Assembly (NCBI GenBank): GCA_964434105.1
Contig: CAYSTJ010000003.1
Span: 62,001 to 126,000 of the forward strand
Direction of reading: 5' to 3'
Origin: CAYNST01 sp964434105
GTDB lineage: Bacteria > Pseudomonadota > Gammaproteobacteria > Pseudomonadales > Cellvibrionaceae
DNA length: 64,000 bases
The notes below the pieces were generated by a model that was given only the letters and a program-made list of their open reading frames with translations, was not told the origin of the DNA and ran no database searches. A program made the translations under genes and the position numbers. Shown one piece after another: positions 8,889-17,507 of the stretch. How positions within the stretch are numbered: the first letter of the stretch is position 1; each line of letters opens with the position of its first letter.

Positions 8889-10664
8889 CTATTTATGCAA
8901 CGGCCAGCCGAGTAACAGAATGGTCACAGTGACCATACCCATGCAAATATTCATCGGCAAACCGACCTTGATAAAATCTGTAAATCGGTAACCGCCGGGG
9001 CCGTAAACCATGAGGTTCGTCTGGTAGCCCAGCGGCGTCGCGAAACTGGAAGAGGCCGCCATCATAATGGCGAATACAAACGGCTCATTGTTCAAACCCG
9101 CCGCTGCGGTAAGGTTTAGCACGATAGGCAGCATAATAATCGCAGCCGCATTGTTGGTGACTACCTCAGTCAGGACTGACACCGTCAAGTAGACCAAAAT
9201 CAACATAAGCCAGGCATGGCCGCCGCTCAGGCTGACTATATTCTCGGCCAGGAATGCCGACACGCCCGTTTTCTGCAAGGCTACACCCAGCGAGAATGAT
9301 GCGCCGATGGTCACGAGTACATTAAGATCCAGACTTTTTTCTGCCTGACTCAGTGAGCAGCAACCGGTGGCAATCATAAGCGCAGCACCGATCAACGCCG
9401 CGTTCAACATACTGATAAGCCCCAATCCGGCGGCACCAACAATAATAATCAAAATAATCCAGGACAGGTAGGCACGGTCGTGGCGGGGCGGTTCAGAATC
9501 CAGGTCGCTGATCAGCAAAAAGTCTTTATTGTACCGTTGACGACTGACAAAGGCGGGGCGGGCTTCGAGTAACAGCGTGTCTCCGGCAGCCAGCCTTATG
9601 GTGCCGAGGTTGCCCTTCACTCGCTCGCCATTCCGCGCCACAGCGAGGACGGCAGCACCATAACGATCGCGAAAGCGCGCATCACGAATCGCGTGACCCA
9701 CAGCGTCGCAGTGCGGCGACACCACCGCCTCTACCAATCGACGCTCGGAGTGTGCCGTTGCCAACGTCATTTCCCCGCTGACCTGTTCCGACGGCAAAAC
9801 ACCGTTAATGCGTAATAAGTCGGAGATAGCTTCAGTGTCGCCGGCAAACACCAATCGGTCTCCCCCTTTAAGCACCTCCTCTGAGGACACTGCCGTTACA
9901 ATATTGCCTTCCCGTTCAATCTCGATCAGATAGACCCTTTTCAGGTTACGCAGACCGGCCGCGACAACCGTTTTGCCAACGAGAGGGCCATTCGGATCGA
10001 CCAATAATTCGAGCGTAAATTCACGCAGGTTGGCGAAAACCTGACTCTGCTTCCGATCGGGTAGCCATTTCGGAAAGAATATCAGCATAAAAGTCACCCC
10101 GAAAATCGCAGCAGGGAGGCCCACCGCCGTGATAGAAAACAGGGAGAAGCCGGACTCACCGGTAATTGATTGATACTGACCATTGACAACCAGATTGGTG
10201 CTGGTCCCGATCATGGTGAGAGTCCCGCCGAGAATGGCGCTATAACTCAAAGGGATCATCAATTTGGAGGGTGATATATTGATTTTACGCGACCAGGCGT
10301 GAATTCCCGGGATCATGGTGGCAACGACAGGGGTGTTATTGAGAAACCCACTCAGCAGCATAACTGGCGAAAAAATCCTCACCAACGCTCCGCGAACGGA
10401 CCTGGGTTGCCCCAACGCTTTGTTTACAAGCAGGTCTATGCCGCCCGATGCGTGAATACCTGCTGCAACAATAAACATGGCAGCAACCGTAACCAACCCT
10501 TCATTGGCGAATCCACCCAGGGCTTCGCTTGCTGTCAGCACGCCCGTGACGCTGAGTAAGGTCAGAACGCCCATCATAACCAGATGCGGGCTGACCCTTG
10601 TGGTCACCAGGGTTGCCAGAGCCCCAAATGTCAGCAACAACGAAAACCAGCCTTGCCACGCCAT
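8889..10664 (-). CDS. SLC13/DASS-family transporter with two RCK_C domains
   Basis: The 591-residue protein has two halves of hydrophobic helices flanking a cytoplasmic insert. The motifs are SGFLNNTPVVA in the first half and VVTNNAAAIIMLPI plus SSFATPLGYQTNLMVYGPGGYRFTDF in the second, as in SLC13-type anion/Na+ symporters. The insert (about residues 215-375) holds two TrkA-C/RCK_C-like domains. The family carries sulfate, dicarboxylates or related anions; the substrate cannot be read from sequence. It ends nine bases from the stop of trkH, in convergent orientation. Confidence 0.9.
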   Translation of the reverse strand: MAWQGWFSLLLTFGALATLVTTRVSPHLVMMGVLTLLSVTGVLTASEALGGFANEGLVTVAAMFIVAAGIHASGGIDLLVNKALGQPRSVRGALVRIFSPVMLLSGFLNNTPVVATMIPGIHAWSRKINISPSKLMIPLSYSAILGGTLTMIGTSTNLVVNGQYQSITGESGFSLFSITAVGLPAAIFGVTFMLIFFPKWLPDRKQSQVFANLREFTLELLVDPNGPLVGKTVVAAGLRNLKRVYLIEIEREGNIVTAVSSEEVLKGGDRLVFAGDTEAISDLLRINGVLPSEQVSGEMTLATAHSERRLVEAVVSPHCDAVGHAIRDARFRDRYGAAVLAVARNGERVKGNLGTIRLAAGDTLLLEARPAFVSRQRYNKDFLLISDLDSEPPRHDRAYLSWIILIIIVGAAGLGLISMLNAALIGAALMIATGCCSLSQAEKSLDLNVLVTIGASFSLGVALQKTGVSAFLAENIVSLSGGHAWLMLILVYLTVSVLTEVVTNNAAAIIMLPIVLNLTAAAGLNNEPFVFAIMMAASSSFATPLGYQTNLMVYGPGGYRFTDFIKVGLPMNICMGMVTVTILLLGWPLHK

Positions 10665-10841
10665 ACGTTATCCTTAAGAAAATAAGGCGCATAGAGTAGA
10701 ACCTTTTTGCACAATAAAAAAGATCCGAAAAGTTATGAGCTAATAACCGTTGAACAGGTACTCGTAATTAATTGACAAAACGGGTCGACAACCCAGGAGG
10801 AGGGCGCCTCAGCCTGGGGCATACCGCTGTATTCTGAGCTC

Positions 10842-10875
10842 AAAAAAAACCGGGATCGACTCGCGTCGACCCCGG
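10842..10875 (-). terminator. Intrinsic terminator of the cellulase gene
   Basis: An 11-base-pair stem with one mismatch (CCGGGATCGAC at 10850-10860, GTCGACCCCGG at 10865-10875) and a four-base loop is followed on the minus strand by eight Ts. It lies 63 bases after the stop codon of the GH5 gene. Confidence 0.85.
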
Positions 10876-10937
10876 CTGGTGTTGCTTCATGTATCGCCCG
10901 TTCGGATATTATCCGTCAGGACGCAAGGGGAGTTATA

Positions 10938-12563
10938 TTAAATACCCCAGAGACGCTTCAACAATGAAGTTTTTCTGGTATCCATTTCACCCCACTCACC
11001 CCAGGCTTCTTCGTTGGTGTCGGGTGCATATGGCGTAGTATAGATACCGCCGGTATCCCCGGATTCAGGGTTGATTGACCAGTAGCAGGCGAATATATTT
11101 TTCTCGATCATATAATCGACAAAATGATTTTGCCATTCTTCGTCAATACCGGGTGAGATGTGGCTCCACATTTCCTGCTCTGCTGCACGGGTGTTGTTGG
11201 GCCAGTCCATGTTTCCGCCGAACTCACCGACGATCATGGGGTGGTTGTACTCACCATCGCGGAGGTAGCCGAAGTGCTCATCCCAGCCTGCTCTCATCAA
11301 CTCGACAGTACTGGCACTGAATTCAATCTGGCAATCCGCATTACCGGCTTCATCGCCTTCCAGGCCTTCACAGCCAGTCAGGAAGTGATTCTGTACGAAC
11401 ACCGACGGACCATAGGTGTGCGGAGAAATTACCAGTCGCTCATGAGGAATGTCGAGCGGCCGACCGTTAGTGCCATCGCCTGCGTATCCCCAAAAGTTCT
11501 CACCCCAGTTTGGGTTGGTCGCTGAATCGCCATGTGGGATTTCTACGCCTTCAGAAGTCAAGGAACCTATACCTTCAACCAGAATCAACACGTCAGAGTT
11601 GACGGAATCAATGGCCTCAAACGCTCTCTCGGACAGCGTGGCCCACTCATCCCAGGTGTAATCCCACGGTTCGTTAAAAATATCGATACCCAGGATGTTG
11701 TCTACGCCGAGCTCTGCATTAAATCCAGCGATCTGCCGCAGATTATCCAGCCAGGCGGCCTCATTATAAGGCTGGTCATTGGTGGCACCGCCGCCACACG
11801 ACCATTGGCTGCGAGTAAACTCATAACCTTCACGATCCTGATCAGCATAGGGTGGGTTGGCATCCAGTCGGCCTGCGCGCCAGCCGAGATAGTTAGAGCA
11901 GGAATGAATGTCGATGATCAAATCGATATCATTCTGGTCAGCCAGCTGGATAAAATTCTTCAATGCATCCAGGGCATCACCGCTGTCCTGGCCAAGCTCT
12001 GCACGAACAGACTCGTGGTTTTTCAGCGCACCGCCGTCCTGTGCAGCACCCATACCCTGCTCATTACCAGCTTCAAGTGTTTGCGGTGCGATAGGCAGAC
12101 GGACTACGTTAATGCCCAGATCCTTGATTTCGTCAAAAGTCTGCTGAACGGTTCGGCCGCTGCCTTCACCGCCATTTGCCCACCACATATTACCGACGTA
12201 CAGCTCCAGTGGCGCACCGTCCGCATTGTTATCGGCATCCTTCGGCTCGTGTTGACCTTCCAGACCAAACCAGTTGCCGCAACGAACCGGCAGGGGAGAA
12301 CCGTTTTTGGTGATCTCGCCAGCTGAGTTAACCCGGAACATACCCTCAGTAACAGGCGTAGGTGTCGGTGTCGGTGTCGGTGTCGGCGTAGGCGTTGGCG
12401 TAGGGGTTGGCGTCGGAGCAGGGGTTGGCGTCGGAGCAGGGGTTGGCGTCGGAGTCGGCGTTGGACCATCACCACCACATGCAACCAAGCTAAACGCTAT
12501 TATACTGGCACTGGCCAGTTTAATCGGCATTGGCCATGAAGTTGGCTTTTTAAATGAGGACAT
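10938..12563 (-). CDS. GH5-family endoglucanase, secreted lipoprotein with a Pro-Thr linker
   Basis: The 541-residue protein begins with a lipoprotein signal peptide (lipobox LVAC, Cys29). The residue after the Cys is Gly, which favours the outer membrane. Residues 34-70 are a Pro-Thr/Pro-Ala repeat linker. The catalytic (beta/alpha)8 domain follows, with the acid/base Glu298 in DIFNEPWDY and the nucleophile Glu447 in VGEFGGN; DIHSC and SPHTYGPS are also typical of GH5. It should cut internal beta-1,4-glucan bonds at the cell surface. No carbohydrate-binding module is attached and no other cellulase is near. It is a single-gene unit with its own terminator. The exact GH5 subfamily and substrate are not certain. 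Confidence 0.93.
   Translation of the reverse strand: MSSFKKPTSWPMPIKLASASIIAFSLVACGGDGPTPTPTPTPAPTPTPAPTPTPTPTPTPTPTPTPTPTPVTEGMFRVNSAGEITKNGSPLPVRCGNWFGLEGQHEPKDADNNADGAPLELYVGNMWWANGGEGSGRTVQQTFDEIKDLGINVVRLPIAPQTLEAGNEQGMGAAQDGGALKNHESVRAELGQDSGDALDALKNFIQLADQNDIDLIIDIHSCSNYLGWRAGRLDANPPYADQDREGYEFTRSQWSCGGGATNDQPYNEAAWLDNLRQIAGFNAELGVDNILGIDIFNEPWDYTWDEWATLSERAFEAIDSVNSDVLILVEGIGSLTSEGVEIPHGDSATNPNWGENFWGYAGDGTNGRPLDIPHERLVISPHTYGPSVFVQNHFLTGCEGLEGDEAGNADCQIEFSASTVELMRAGWDEHFGYLRDGEYNHPMIVGEFGGNMDWPNNTRAAEQEMWSHISPGIDEEWQNHFVDYMIEKNIFACYWSINPESGDTGGIYTTPYAPDTNEEAWGEWGEMDTRKTSLLKRLWGI
12355..12472 (-). repeat. Hexanucleotide repeat tract coding for the Pro-Thr linker
   Basis: The DNA here is a run of six-base units (GGTGTC, GGCGTC, GGCGTA, GGAGCA and variants on the plus strand) coding for about 18 Pro-Thr or Pro-Ala pairs. 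Runs of identical GGTGTC units make in-frame gain or loss of linker units by slippage likely. The linker length may therefore differ between strains. Confidence 0.85.
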
Positions 12564-13019
12564 AGGACTTATTCCTTCGTTGAGTCTTTAGGACTATTGG
12601 TTGAAATACCTTATTATTGTTAGCCGCAACACGATGCAATCTGTGCAGCATTCAGAAGCAGTTAACTTCACGAAATACCTTACAGTAATTCAGCAAGTGG
12701 AGAAGCCACGCAATTCTCAATCCTGAGGAATAGCTCCTTTTTATAAGGGGCCCATTGTAGCCCAGCGTTCTCAAAGGAGTGCACTAGACAGATTTTGTAT
12801 TTTTTAACTGTTTCTCATTAACAAGCCGGCAAATGGAACCGGTGTGAACTGGTCGACCCATTCTTCGTATAATTACCGGCTTCTCTGCAAATTAATAAAG
12901 CTTATTTTTGTAGGTCCTGTCTGTCCATTGTTGTAGTCCCGCCGTACGTTTTTTGCCCGCCCGCGCCCGCGCTCAGTGCGTCAGGCTTTAACCATTATTT
13001 GGCCGGCGGCAAGCAATAG

Positions 13020-13157
13020 GGTTGCGAACACAAAAAATTCAAACATCGACGATGATCAAATTATGGACAGCAAATGCTTGCGTGTTCTGAAGCAGGGGGA
13101 CGGTATCGCTGTTTATACCCATGGCTTTATAGCCTCGTCTTTTGAGGCTATTTTTTT
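13020..13157 (+). ncRNA. Candidate small RNA ending at an orphan terminator
   Basis: The only support is a clean terminator with no upstream gene on this strand and a compact stretch before it. The 5' end is not defined by a good promoter; TTGCGA at 13022-13027 is a possible -35 without a clear -10. I do not recognise a known sRNA family. Confidence 0.3.
13130..13157 (+). terminator. Orphan intrinsic terminator
   Basis: The stem TAGCCTC (13130-13136) pairs perfectly with GAGGCTA (13144-13150) and is followed by seven Ts. It lies about 140 bases before the VIT gene on the same strand and does not follow any recognised gene. Confidence 0.8.
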
Positions 13158-13295
13158 GAGGCTGAGGCTATAGCTTTAAGTCTATAGTTCTGAGTACTCT
13201 TATTATGCGAAACGCCGTGTGCGCTATAGACGCCTGTCTGAAAGGCCTGAAACACGGTAGAATATCACATCAGTCAATATCACGCCGAGTCCGTC

Positions 13296-14012
13296 ATGAC
13301 CTCAACCCCAACTCACGTCCATGCCGAGCCTCATAAAACTAACCGTTCAGGCTGGCTCCGTGCCGCAGTTATGGGCGCAAACGATGGTATTGTATCGACG
13401 GCCAGTCTGATCATCGGTGTGGCTGCCGCGGGTACCAGTCATAACGAAATCCTTCTCGCAGGCGTAGCCGGTCTTGTTGCAGGCGCCCTGTCGATGGCGG
13501 CTGGCGAGTATGTCTCCGTAAGCTCTCAAGCCGACATCGAAAAGGCGGATCTGGCGCTGGAACAGAAATCGCTCGACGAAAACCATGAATCCGAAATCAA
13601 TGAGCTGGCTGAAATATATGAATCGCGCGGACTTGAGCCTGGGTTAGCGCGTACCGTGGCAGTCAAGCTCATGGCGCATGACGCGCTCGGCGCACACGCA
13701 CGTGACGAGATCGGAATTTCGGAGATCACCCGCGCCCGACCGGTTCAGGCGGCGACATCGTCTGCGTTGGCGTTTACACTCGGCGCCGGACTCCCGCTAT
13801 TGGCCACCTGGCTGTTTCCTTTACAATTGATCATTACAGCCGTGGCGACGTTTTCCCTGCTCTTTCTGGCGCTGCTGGGTGCCACCGCGGCCCGTACAGG
13901 TGGCGCGTCCATTATAAAGGGCGCACTGCGAGTGACCTTCTGGGGCGCGCTTGCCATGCTCCTGACAGGTTTAACCGGCGTCTTTTTTGACATGATGACT
14001 GCCAGTTCCTGA
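13296..14012 (+). CDS. VIT1/CCC1-family iron or manganese transporter
   Basis: The 238-residue protein has the VIT1/CCC1 layout. Helix 1 is followed by MGANDGIVSTASLIIGVAAA, helix 2 carries AGALSMAAGEYVSVSSQ, and a charged Glu-rich cytoplasmic region (about 75-145) precedes three C-terminal helices. The family moves Fe2+ or Mn2+ out of the cytosol. The Glu-rich region corresponds to the metal-binding domain of plant VIT1. It is followed closely by the recombinase gene, but the two are not obviously related in function. Confidence 0.9.
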   Translation: MTSTPTHVHAEPHKTNRSGWLRAAVMGANDGIVSTASLIIGVAAAGTSHNEILLAGVAGLVAGALSMAAGEYVSVSSQADIEKADLALEQKSLDENHESEINELAEIYESRGLEPGLARTVAVKLMAHDALGAHARDEIGISEITRARPVQAATSSALAFTLGAGLPLLATWLFPLQLIITAVATFSLLFLALLGATAARTGGASIIKGALRVTFWGALAMLLTGLTGVFFDMMTASS

Positions 14013-14102
14013 AGCCGGTTTATAGTCATGCCGGGCTTACGCCGTTTCGGCAGATTGCATTACACGGGCGCGCATACTCAAAACAAAGGTGACTCCTGTC
14101 CT

Positions 14103-15401
14103 ATGTCGATACCACAACCCATACTGGACATCTCCACCGGCTTTGCGCGGTTTATGGTACAACCGCCCCACTTCGAGCCCGGGCATAATTTCACCAATGA
14201 AATTGGCAATATCGATGCAGAAAACGACTGGGAGGCCATGCTTGCCTTTCTGAATGAATACCGTTATTCGGAAAAGACCTTCCGGTCGTATGCCACGGAG
14301 CTGGAAAGACTGTGTTTGTGGCTAATCCATGTTCACAAGGTCCCCCTGTCCGGCCTCAAACGGACGGATCTGGCCGCCTATTACGAATTTGTGGCATCCC
14401 CACCGCCGGCCTGGTGCGGCCCATCGGCCAAGAAATTCAGGAAAGACGGCACGGTCAATCCAGCCTGGCGGCCGTTCAAGCTGGAACCCGACGGCACCGC
14501 CGGACTCGCGCCCGGCAGTGTTCAGCGTCTTCAGAAAATACTGCGATCGATGTTTACCTATTTTGTGGACGAAGGCTTTCTGCTGGGTAATCCTGCGACT
14601 GCACGTCGAACCAAAGGTCAGCGGTCAGGCAAAGCATCGAGAATCGTAGAGCGTTTTTTGCAGCCCCACGAAGCCGCATTTGTCGAACAGCTTTTACAGC
14701 AGGAAATAATCAGGGCCCAGCAAAGTGGCAACAAAGAACGTTATTTTCGTTCGTTGCGACGGCATTATATTTATGAACTTTTTCTGCATACCGGGCTGCG
14801 CATCTCCGAACCGGTTAAATATACAATGGGAGACATCCAGGTGCGCGGCACCGGTGAGAAAAAAACGCTGTCTTTGGAGATCAGCGGAAAAGGCAATATC
14901 GATGGAGAAACACGAACGGTGGTACTTGGTGAAGCCTTTATCAATATACTTAAGACCTACCGGATCGCGTTGAACGCTGCGATCGACGACAAGCGCTGGA
15001 CGGCGCTGGACCCCCTGCCCGCTTTCAATGAGCCAACACCGCTTATACCGGATATGTCCGGGCTTCGCGCCATCGGCGAACGTCAATTGAGTTCGATATT
15101 TGGTGAGATCCGTGAAATCTGCCTCGAAGCCCTCGATGGATTGCTGCAAAAATCCCAAGACCCCGAGCAAACCAACGACCTGAAACGTATGCGATCAACT
15201 CTGGCCGTGTTTACCTGCCATTGGATGCGTCATACCCATGCCACCTATTTTCTGGCATTATCCGGGGATCTGCGGGCTACACAGGATCGTCTGGGGCATG
15301 CAGACCTGTCGACTACCCAAATATATGTACACGTGCTGGACAAATCCAGGGAACAGGCTGCGAATAAATTCGACCCTTCGAAAATGTCCGATTTGATCTG
15401 A
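14103..15401 (+). CDS. Tyrosine recombinase / phage-type integrase
   Basis: From ATG 14103 the protein has 432 residues; the frame could begin 25 codons earlier at 14028, but that extension looks non-coding. The N-terminal half holds a SAM-like core-binding domain (FLNEYRYSEKTFRSYATELE). The catalytic domain has all expected residues: Arg in TGLRISE, Lys in ISGKGN, His and Arg in CHWMRHTHAT, His in LGHADLSTT and the tyrosine in IYVHVLD. Unlike XerC/XerD it is long, with an insert between box I and box II. It is convergent with a Tus-like gene (14 bases apart). No att repeats are obvious, so whether it belongs to a mobile unit is open. Confidence 0.88.
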   Translation: MSIPQPILDISTGFARFMVQPPHFEPGHNFTNEIGNIDAENDWEAMLAFLNEYRYSEKTFRSYATELERLCLWLIHVHKVPLSGLKRTDLAAYYEFVASPPPAWCGPSAKKFRKDGTVNPAWRPFKLEPDGTAGLAPGSVQRLQKILRSMFTYFVDEGFLLGNPATARRTKGQRSGKASRIVERFLQPHEAAFVEQLLQQEIIRAQQSGNKERYFRSLRRHYIYELFLHTGLRISEPVKYTMGDIQVRGTGEKKTLSLEISGKGNIDGETRTVVLGEAFINILKTYRIALNAAIDDKRWTALDPLPAFNEPTPLIPDMSGLRAIGERQLSSIFGEIREICLEALDGLLQKSQDPEQTNDLKRMRSTLAVFTCHWMRHTHATYFLALSGDLRATQDRLGHADLSTTQIYVHVLDKSREQAANKFDPSKMSDLI

Positions 15402-15415
15402 CCGGTGTTTGCATC

Positions 15416-16291
15416 TCAAGATCTGACATCAATATAACGATAGAGATTAAGCGCGGGGATATAGGCCAGTTTCTGTATTGCCACGTCGGAACGCTCAAGC
15501 CGAAGTGGAGACTCACCCGGATCATCACGCCATATCACGTGCTTTGGCAAGTTCAGATCCTGCGACAGGAGAATTCCACTCACATTAATCGCCTTGCGTT
15601 TTCGGATGCCCTCCTCCCAAAAAACGATATTGGCGCGCAGTGTGTTCGGTAAGGATTTCTTCATGGCCAGCTTTTCACCGGGTTTAAGCTGACTCAGCGC
15701 ATGCAACACAGCACTGCGGGTGGCGGGAACAGGTAAAGCGTTGGCCATGGCTTCGGCTTCCACGAGTTCTATCAGCTTGATCGATGAATGCCGAGTGGCC
15801 CACGTCCATGAAATGGACTCAAGTTTTGGTGGCAACACCCGAATATGCGCATAGCACCGCAACAAATCAAGACGGTGCAAGTGCAGACGCGATAACGCGC
15901 GCTCCAGCGCCTCTGTACGTCTGCCCTCTCTGTGAAGTGCTCTGTCCACGAGTTTATCAATCGCCGTCTTTTTACTGCCTCCCAGCTCTCTGACCGTGGC
16001 GACTGCCTGCTGAAACTGATCCTTTACATGGTTCAGTCTCGCCACGGCATCAACCGTATCTGCCGTAGCGCAAACAAGCCCCGCCAGTTGTTCCTCTTCA
16101 TTTTCGTCAAGATAGAAATTGCGCGTCATGGCCGGTATTGCGTGAGAGCGAGCCTGTATTGAATCACCGTGAAAACCGGGCAGGAAACAAGGCAAATTTT
16201 TATCGGCAAGGATAGCGCTTCTAAACTCCGCCTGGGAATCCTGTAAAGCATCGTAGGCGCGCATTAAATCAATGACTGCTTCGCTGAACAT
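15416..16291 (-). CDS. Divergent Tus-like replication terminus (Ter) binding protein
   Basis: From ATG 16291 the protein has 291 residues, close to the 309 of E. coli Tus. I recognise Tus-like segments in order. LAGLVCATAD followed by RLNHVKDQFQQAV corresponds to the region before the Tus HINKLKTTFEHIV. Then LLRCYAHIRVLPPK and ISWTWATRHSSIK resemble the Tus YRTLTVL and RFGWANKHIIK segments. Last, QKLAYIPALNLYRY resembles the C-terminal LRLIIPRLHLYVAD. Tus binds Ter sites and blocks replication forks from one side. An AGGGG eight bases before 16291 supports this start; GTG 16312 and ATG 16309 are alternatives. Overall identity is low and I found no Ter site nearby, so this is a recognisable but divergent member. 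It is convergent with a tyrosine recombinase. Confidence 0.65.
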   Translation of the reverse strand: MFSEAVIDLMRAYDALQDSQAEFRSAILADKNLPCFLPGFHGDSIQARSHAIPAMTRNFYLDENEEEQLAGLVCATADTVDAVARLNHVKDQFQQAVATVRELGGSKKTAIDKLVDRALHREGRRTEALERALSRLHLHRLDLLRCYAHIRVLPPKLESISWTWATRHSSIKLIELVEAEAMANALPVPATRSAVLHALSQLKPGEKLAMKKSLPNTLRANIVFWEEGIRKRKAINVSGILLSQDLNLPKHVIWRDDPGESPLRLERSDVAIQKLAYIPALNLYRYIDVRS

Positions 16292-16352
16292 ACTGAATAC
16301 CCCTGCCATCACTTTTGGTAGCCGGATTAGGGCTATGTAAATTTTAGCGTGT

Positions 16353-16367
16353 TCGGGGATGGTATAT
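16353..16367 (+). repeat. 15-base direct repeat, copy 1 (upstream of the Tus-like gene)
   Basis: TCGGGGATGGTATAT recurs exactly at 16724-16738. On the minus strand each copy reads ATATACCATCCCCGA. This copy lies upstream of the Tus-like gene and the other just upstream of the toxin fragment. It could be a shared operator or promoter element. Confidence 0.75.
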
Positions 16368-16468
16368 TATTTTATGGAAGACAGCTATGCCTATAACGGA
16401 AAGCCTCCCAACGTTACAGAAACACCTGGCCGTAATTGCAATTTACTGCGACTTGTGTCTGGAATCAT

Positions 16469-16699
16469 TTACAGTCGCCCTGCAGCGACAAGCGCGGCAT
16501 GGATCGTTTTAAAAGGTAACAGCAAAGATAGATGGGCATCCAATAGTGGAACGGCACCATAGCTGGCATACCACTGAGCAACACCCTCATTCCTGGCATC
16601 GATCAACAATGCCACACCGCCTGTCTGAGCGGCCACCAACAAACAACAGCGCACAACTATCTTTTCGGTGACGCCACCAAAGTAGCAGTTTCGCCGCAA
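16469..16699 (-). pseudogene. C-terminal fragment of a GNAT-family (TacT-like) toxin
   Basis: The 76-codon frame keeps the C-terminal half of a GNAT acetyltransferase: a helix with AAQTGGVALLIDARNEGVAQ followed by WYASYGAVPLLD. This closely resembles the end of TacT/AtaT-type toxins paired with DUF1778 antitoxins. The acetyl-CoA-binding loop and the N-terminal half are missing, and no antitoxin gene is present. The fragment begins right after a 15-base repeat that recurs upstream of the Tus-like gene. This looks like the scar of a deleted toxin-antitoxin pair. Confidence 0.65.
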
Positions 16700-16723
16700 G
16701 ATGTCGTTAAGTGAACCTCAAAC

Positions 16724-16738
16724 TCGGGGATGGTATAT
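16724..16738 (+). repeat. 15-base direct repeat, copy 2 (upstream of the toxin fragment)
   Basis: This is an exact second copy of TCGGGGATGGTATAT, 371 bases after the first. Being palindrome-poor but AT-rich at one end, it may be part of a promoter. It marks the truncated 5' side of the toxin fragment. Confidence 0.75.
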
Positions 16739-17163
16739 AATACGGACCCACCAAAGATGTCGGATCGTCCGGCTTTCTCGAAAAAACACACCGGTGCTTA
16801 GGAAGCGGTCGGAGTTGGCTTATAAAAAGCAACACGACAACAGCCCTGGATATTGTGTCGGTGGAAAAGGCCGATTTTATGCCTTGTATTTTTGCAAGCG
16901 GATCATTGGCCGCTTGCAAACGCGCCTTATCACGCTATTGCAATCGCAGCCGTTCACGCCATCCGCAGGACATTCATTCGCTTAACGTTCAATGCAAAGC
17001 GTAGCCTCGGCTAACAGGACGTCAGGCGCTCAGGTCGGTTCGGGCCTTAACGGCACTGATTTTGCAAAATCTTGACGACGGGTAACAGTACATATTAAAA
17101 ATGCTTGAATGCAGGCTCATTGTTACCGAACTTTGTACTTTTTATAAATTTGCGGAGGTCAAT

Positions 17164-17490
17164 ATGACTATTAAACAATTACTTGGCACGGCTGTTCTCG
17201 GCGCACTGATTCCCATGGGCGCTATGGCCGGTTCTGACGATAAAAGTGAGAAGATTGTAGAAGCGTTGAATCTTGAGGGCGATCGTGCCGATCAGGTGCA
17301 GGAAATCATGGCGGATTTCCACGATCAGAAGAAGGCGGTGAAAGAGCAAAGCATGGACCAGATAAAGTCACTGAAGAGCCAGAAGGAAGACCGCCTGAAA
17401 ACCATTTTGTCTGACGACGAGTTCGAACAATATGAAAACATCAAGGAAGTAAAAAAGGATAAACGCGACAAGAAATGGAAAAAGGATTAA
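17164..17490 (+). CDS. Small secreted, highly charged protein (Spy/CpxP-like in style)
   Basis: I chose ATG 17164 because a strong GGAGG precedes it; the frame is open further upstream but without a ribosome-binding site. The 108-residue protein has a signal peptide ending in AMAG (about residue 22). A mature region of charged helices follows: LNLEGDRADQVQEIMADFHDQ, then LKTILSDDEFEQYENIKE and a lysine-rich tail. Alternating 'resistance to compaction' helices like these are seen in periplasmic Spy/CpxP-type proteins, but the LTxxQ motifs are not preserved. I do not assign a function. Confidence 0.75.
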   Translation: MTIKQLLGTAVLGALIPMGAMAGSDDKSEKIVEALNLEGDRADQVQEIMADFHDQKKAVKEQSMDQIKSLKSQKEDRLKTILSDDEFEQYENIKEVKKDKRDKKWKKD

Positions 17491-17507
17491 TCTTCTACAG
17501 GGTAAAT

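Larger units (their letters stand above)
12564..13295. other. 732-base intergenic region, cellulase to VIT transporter
   Basis: No protein gene is supported here. The first 150 bases, AT-rich, should hold the cellulase promoter. The distal part holds a strong rho-independent terminator on the plus strand (13130-13157) that has no gene before it, which suggests a small RNA. A 65-codon frame at 12976-13173 runs straight through that terminator and is therefore unlikely to be translated. Confidence 0.55.
16292..17163. other. Intergenic region with direct repeats and a broken toxin gene
   Basis: Apart from a GNAT toxin fragment (16469-16699) and two copies of a 15-base repeat, no gene is supported here. 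The plus-strand frame at 16701-16985 is rich in rare composition, lacks a ribosome-binding site and resembles nothing known. The last 60 bases should hold the promoter of the small secreted protein. Confidence 0.55.

Noticed and set aside
12976..13173. 65-codon plus-strand frame
   Set aside because: It runs through a strong terminator and has no ribosome-binding site.
16701..16985. 94-codon plus-strand frame after the toxin fragment
   Set aside because: No start signal, odd composition and no recognisable domain.
16960..17060. attC-like RYYYAAC strings near the toxin fragment, suggesting an integron cassette
   Set aside because: The strings do not form a paired attC fold, and no integrase of that type is close.
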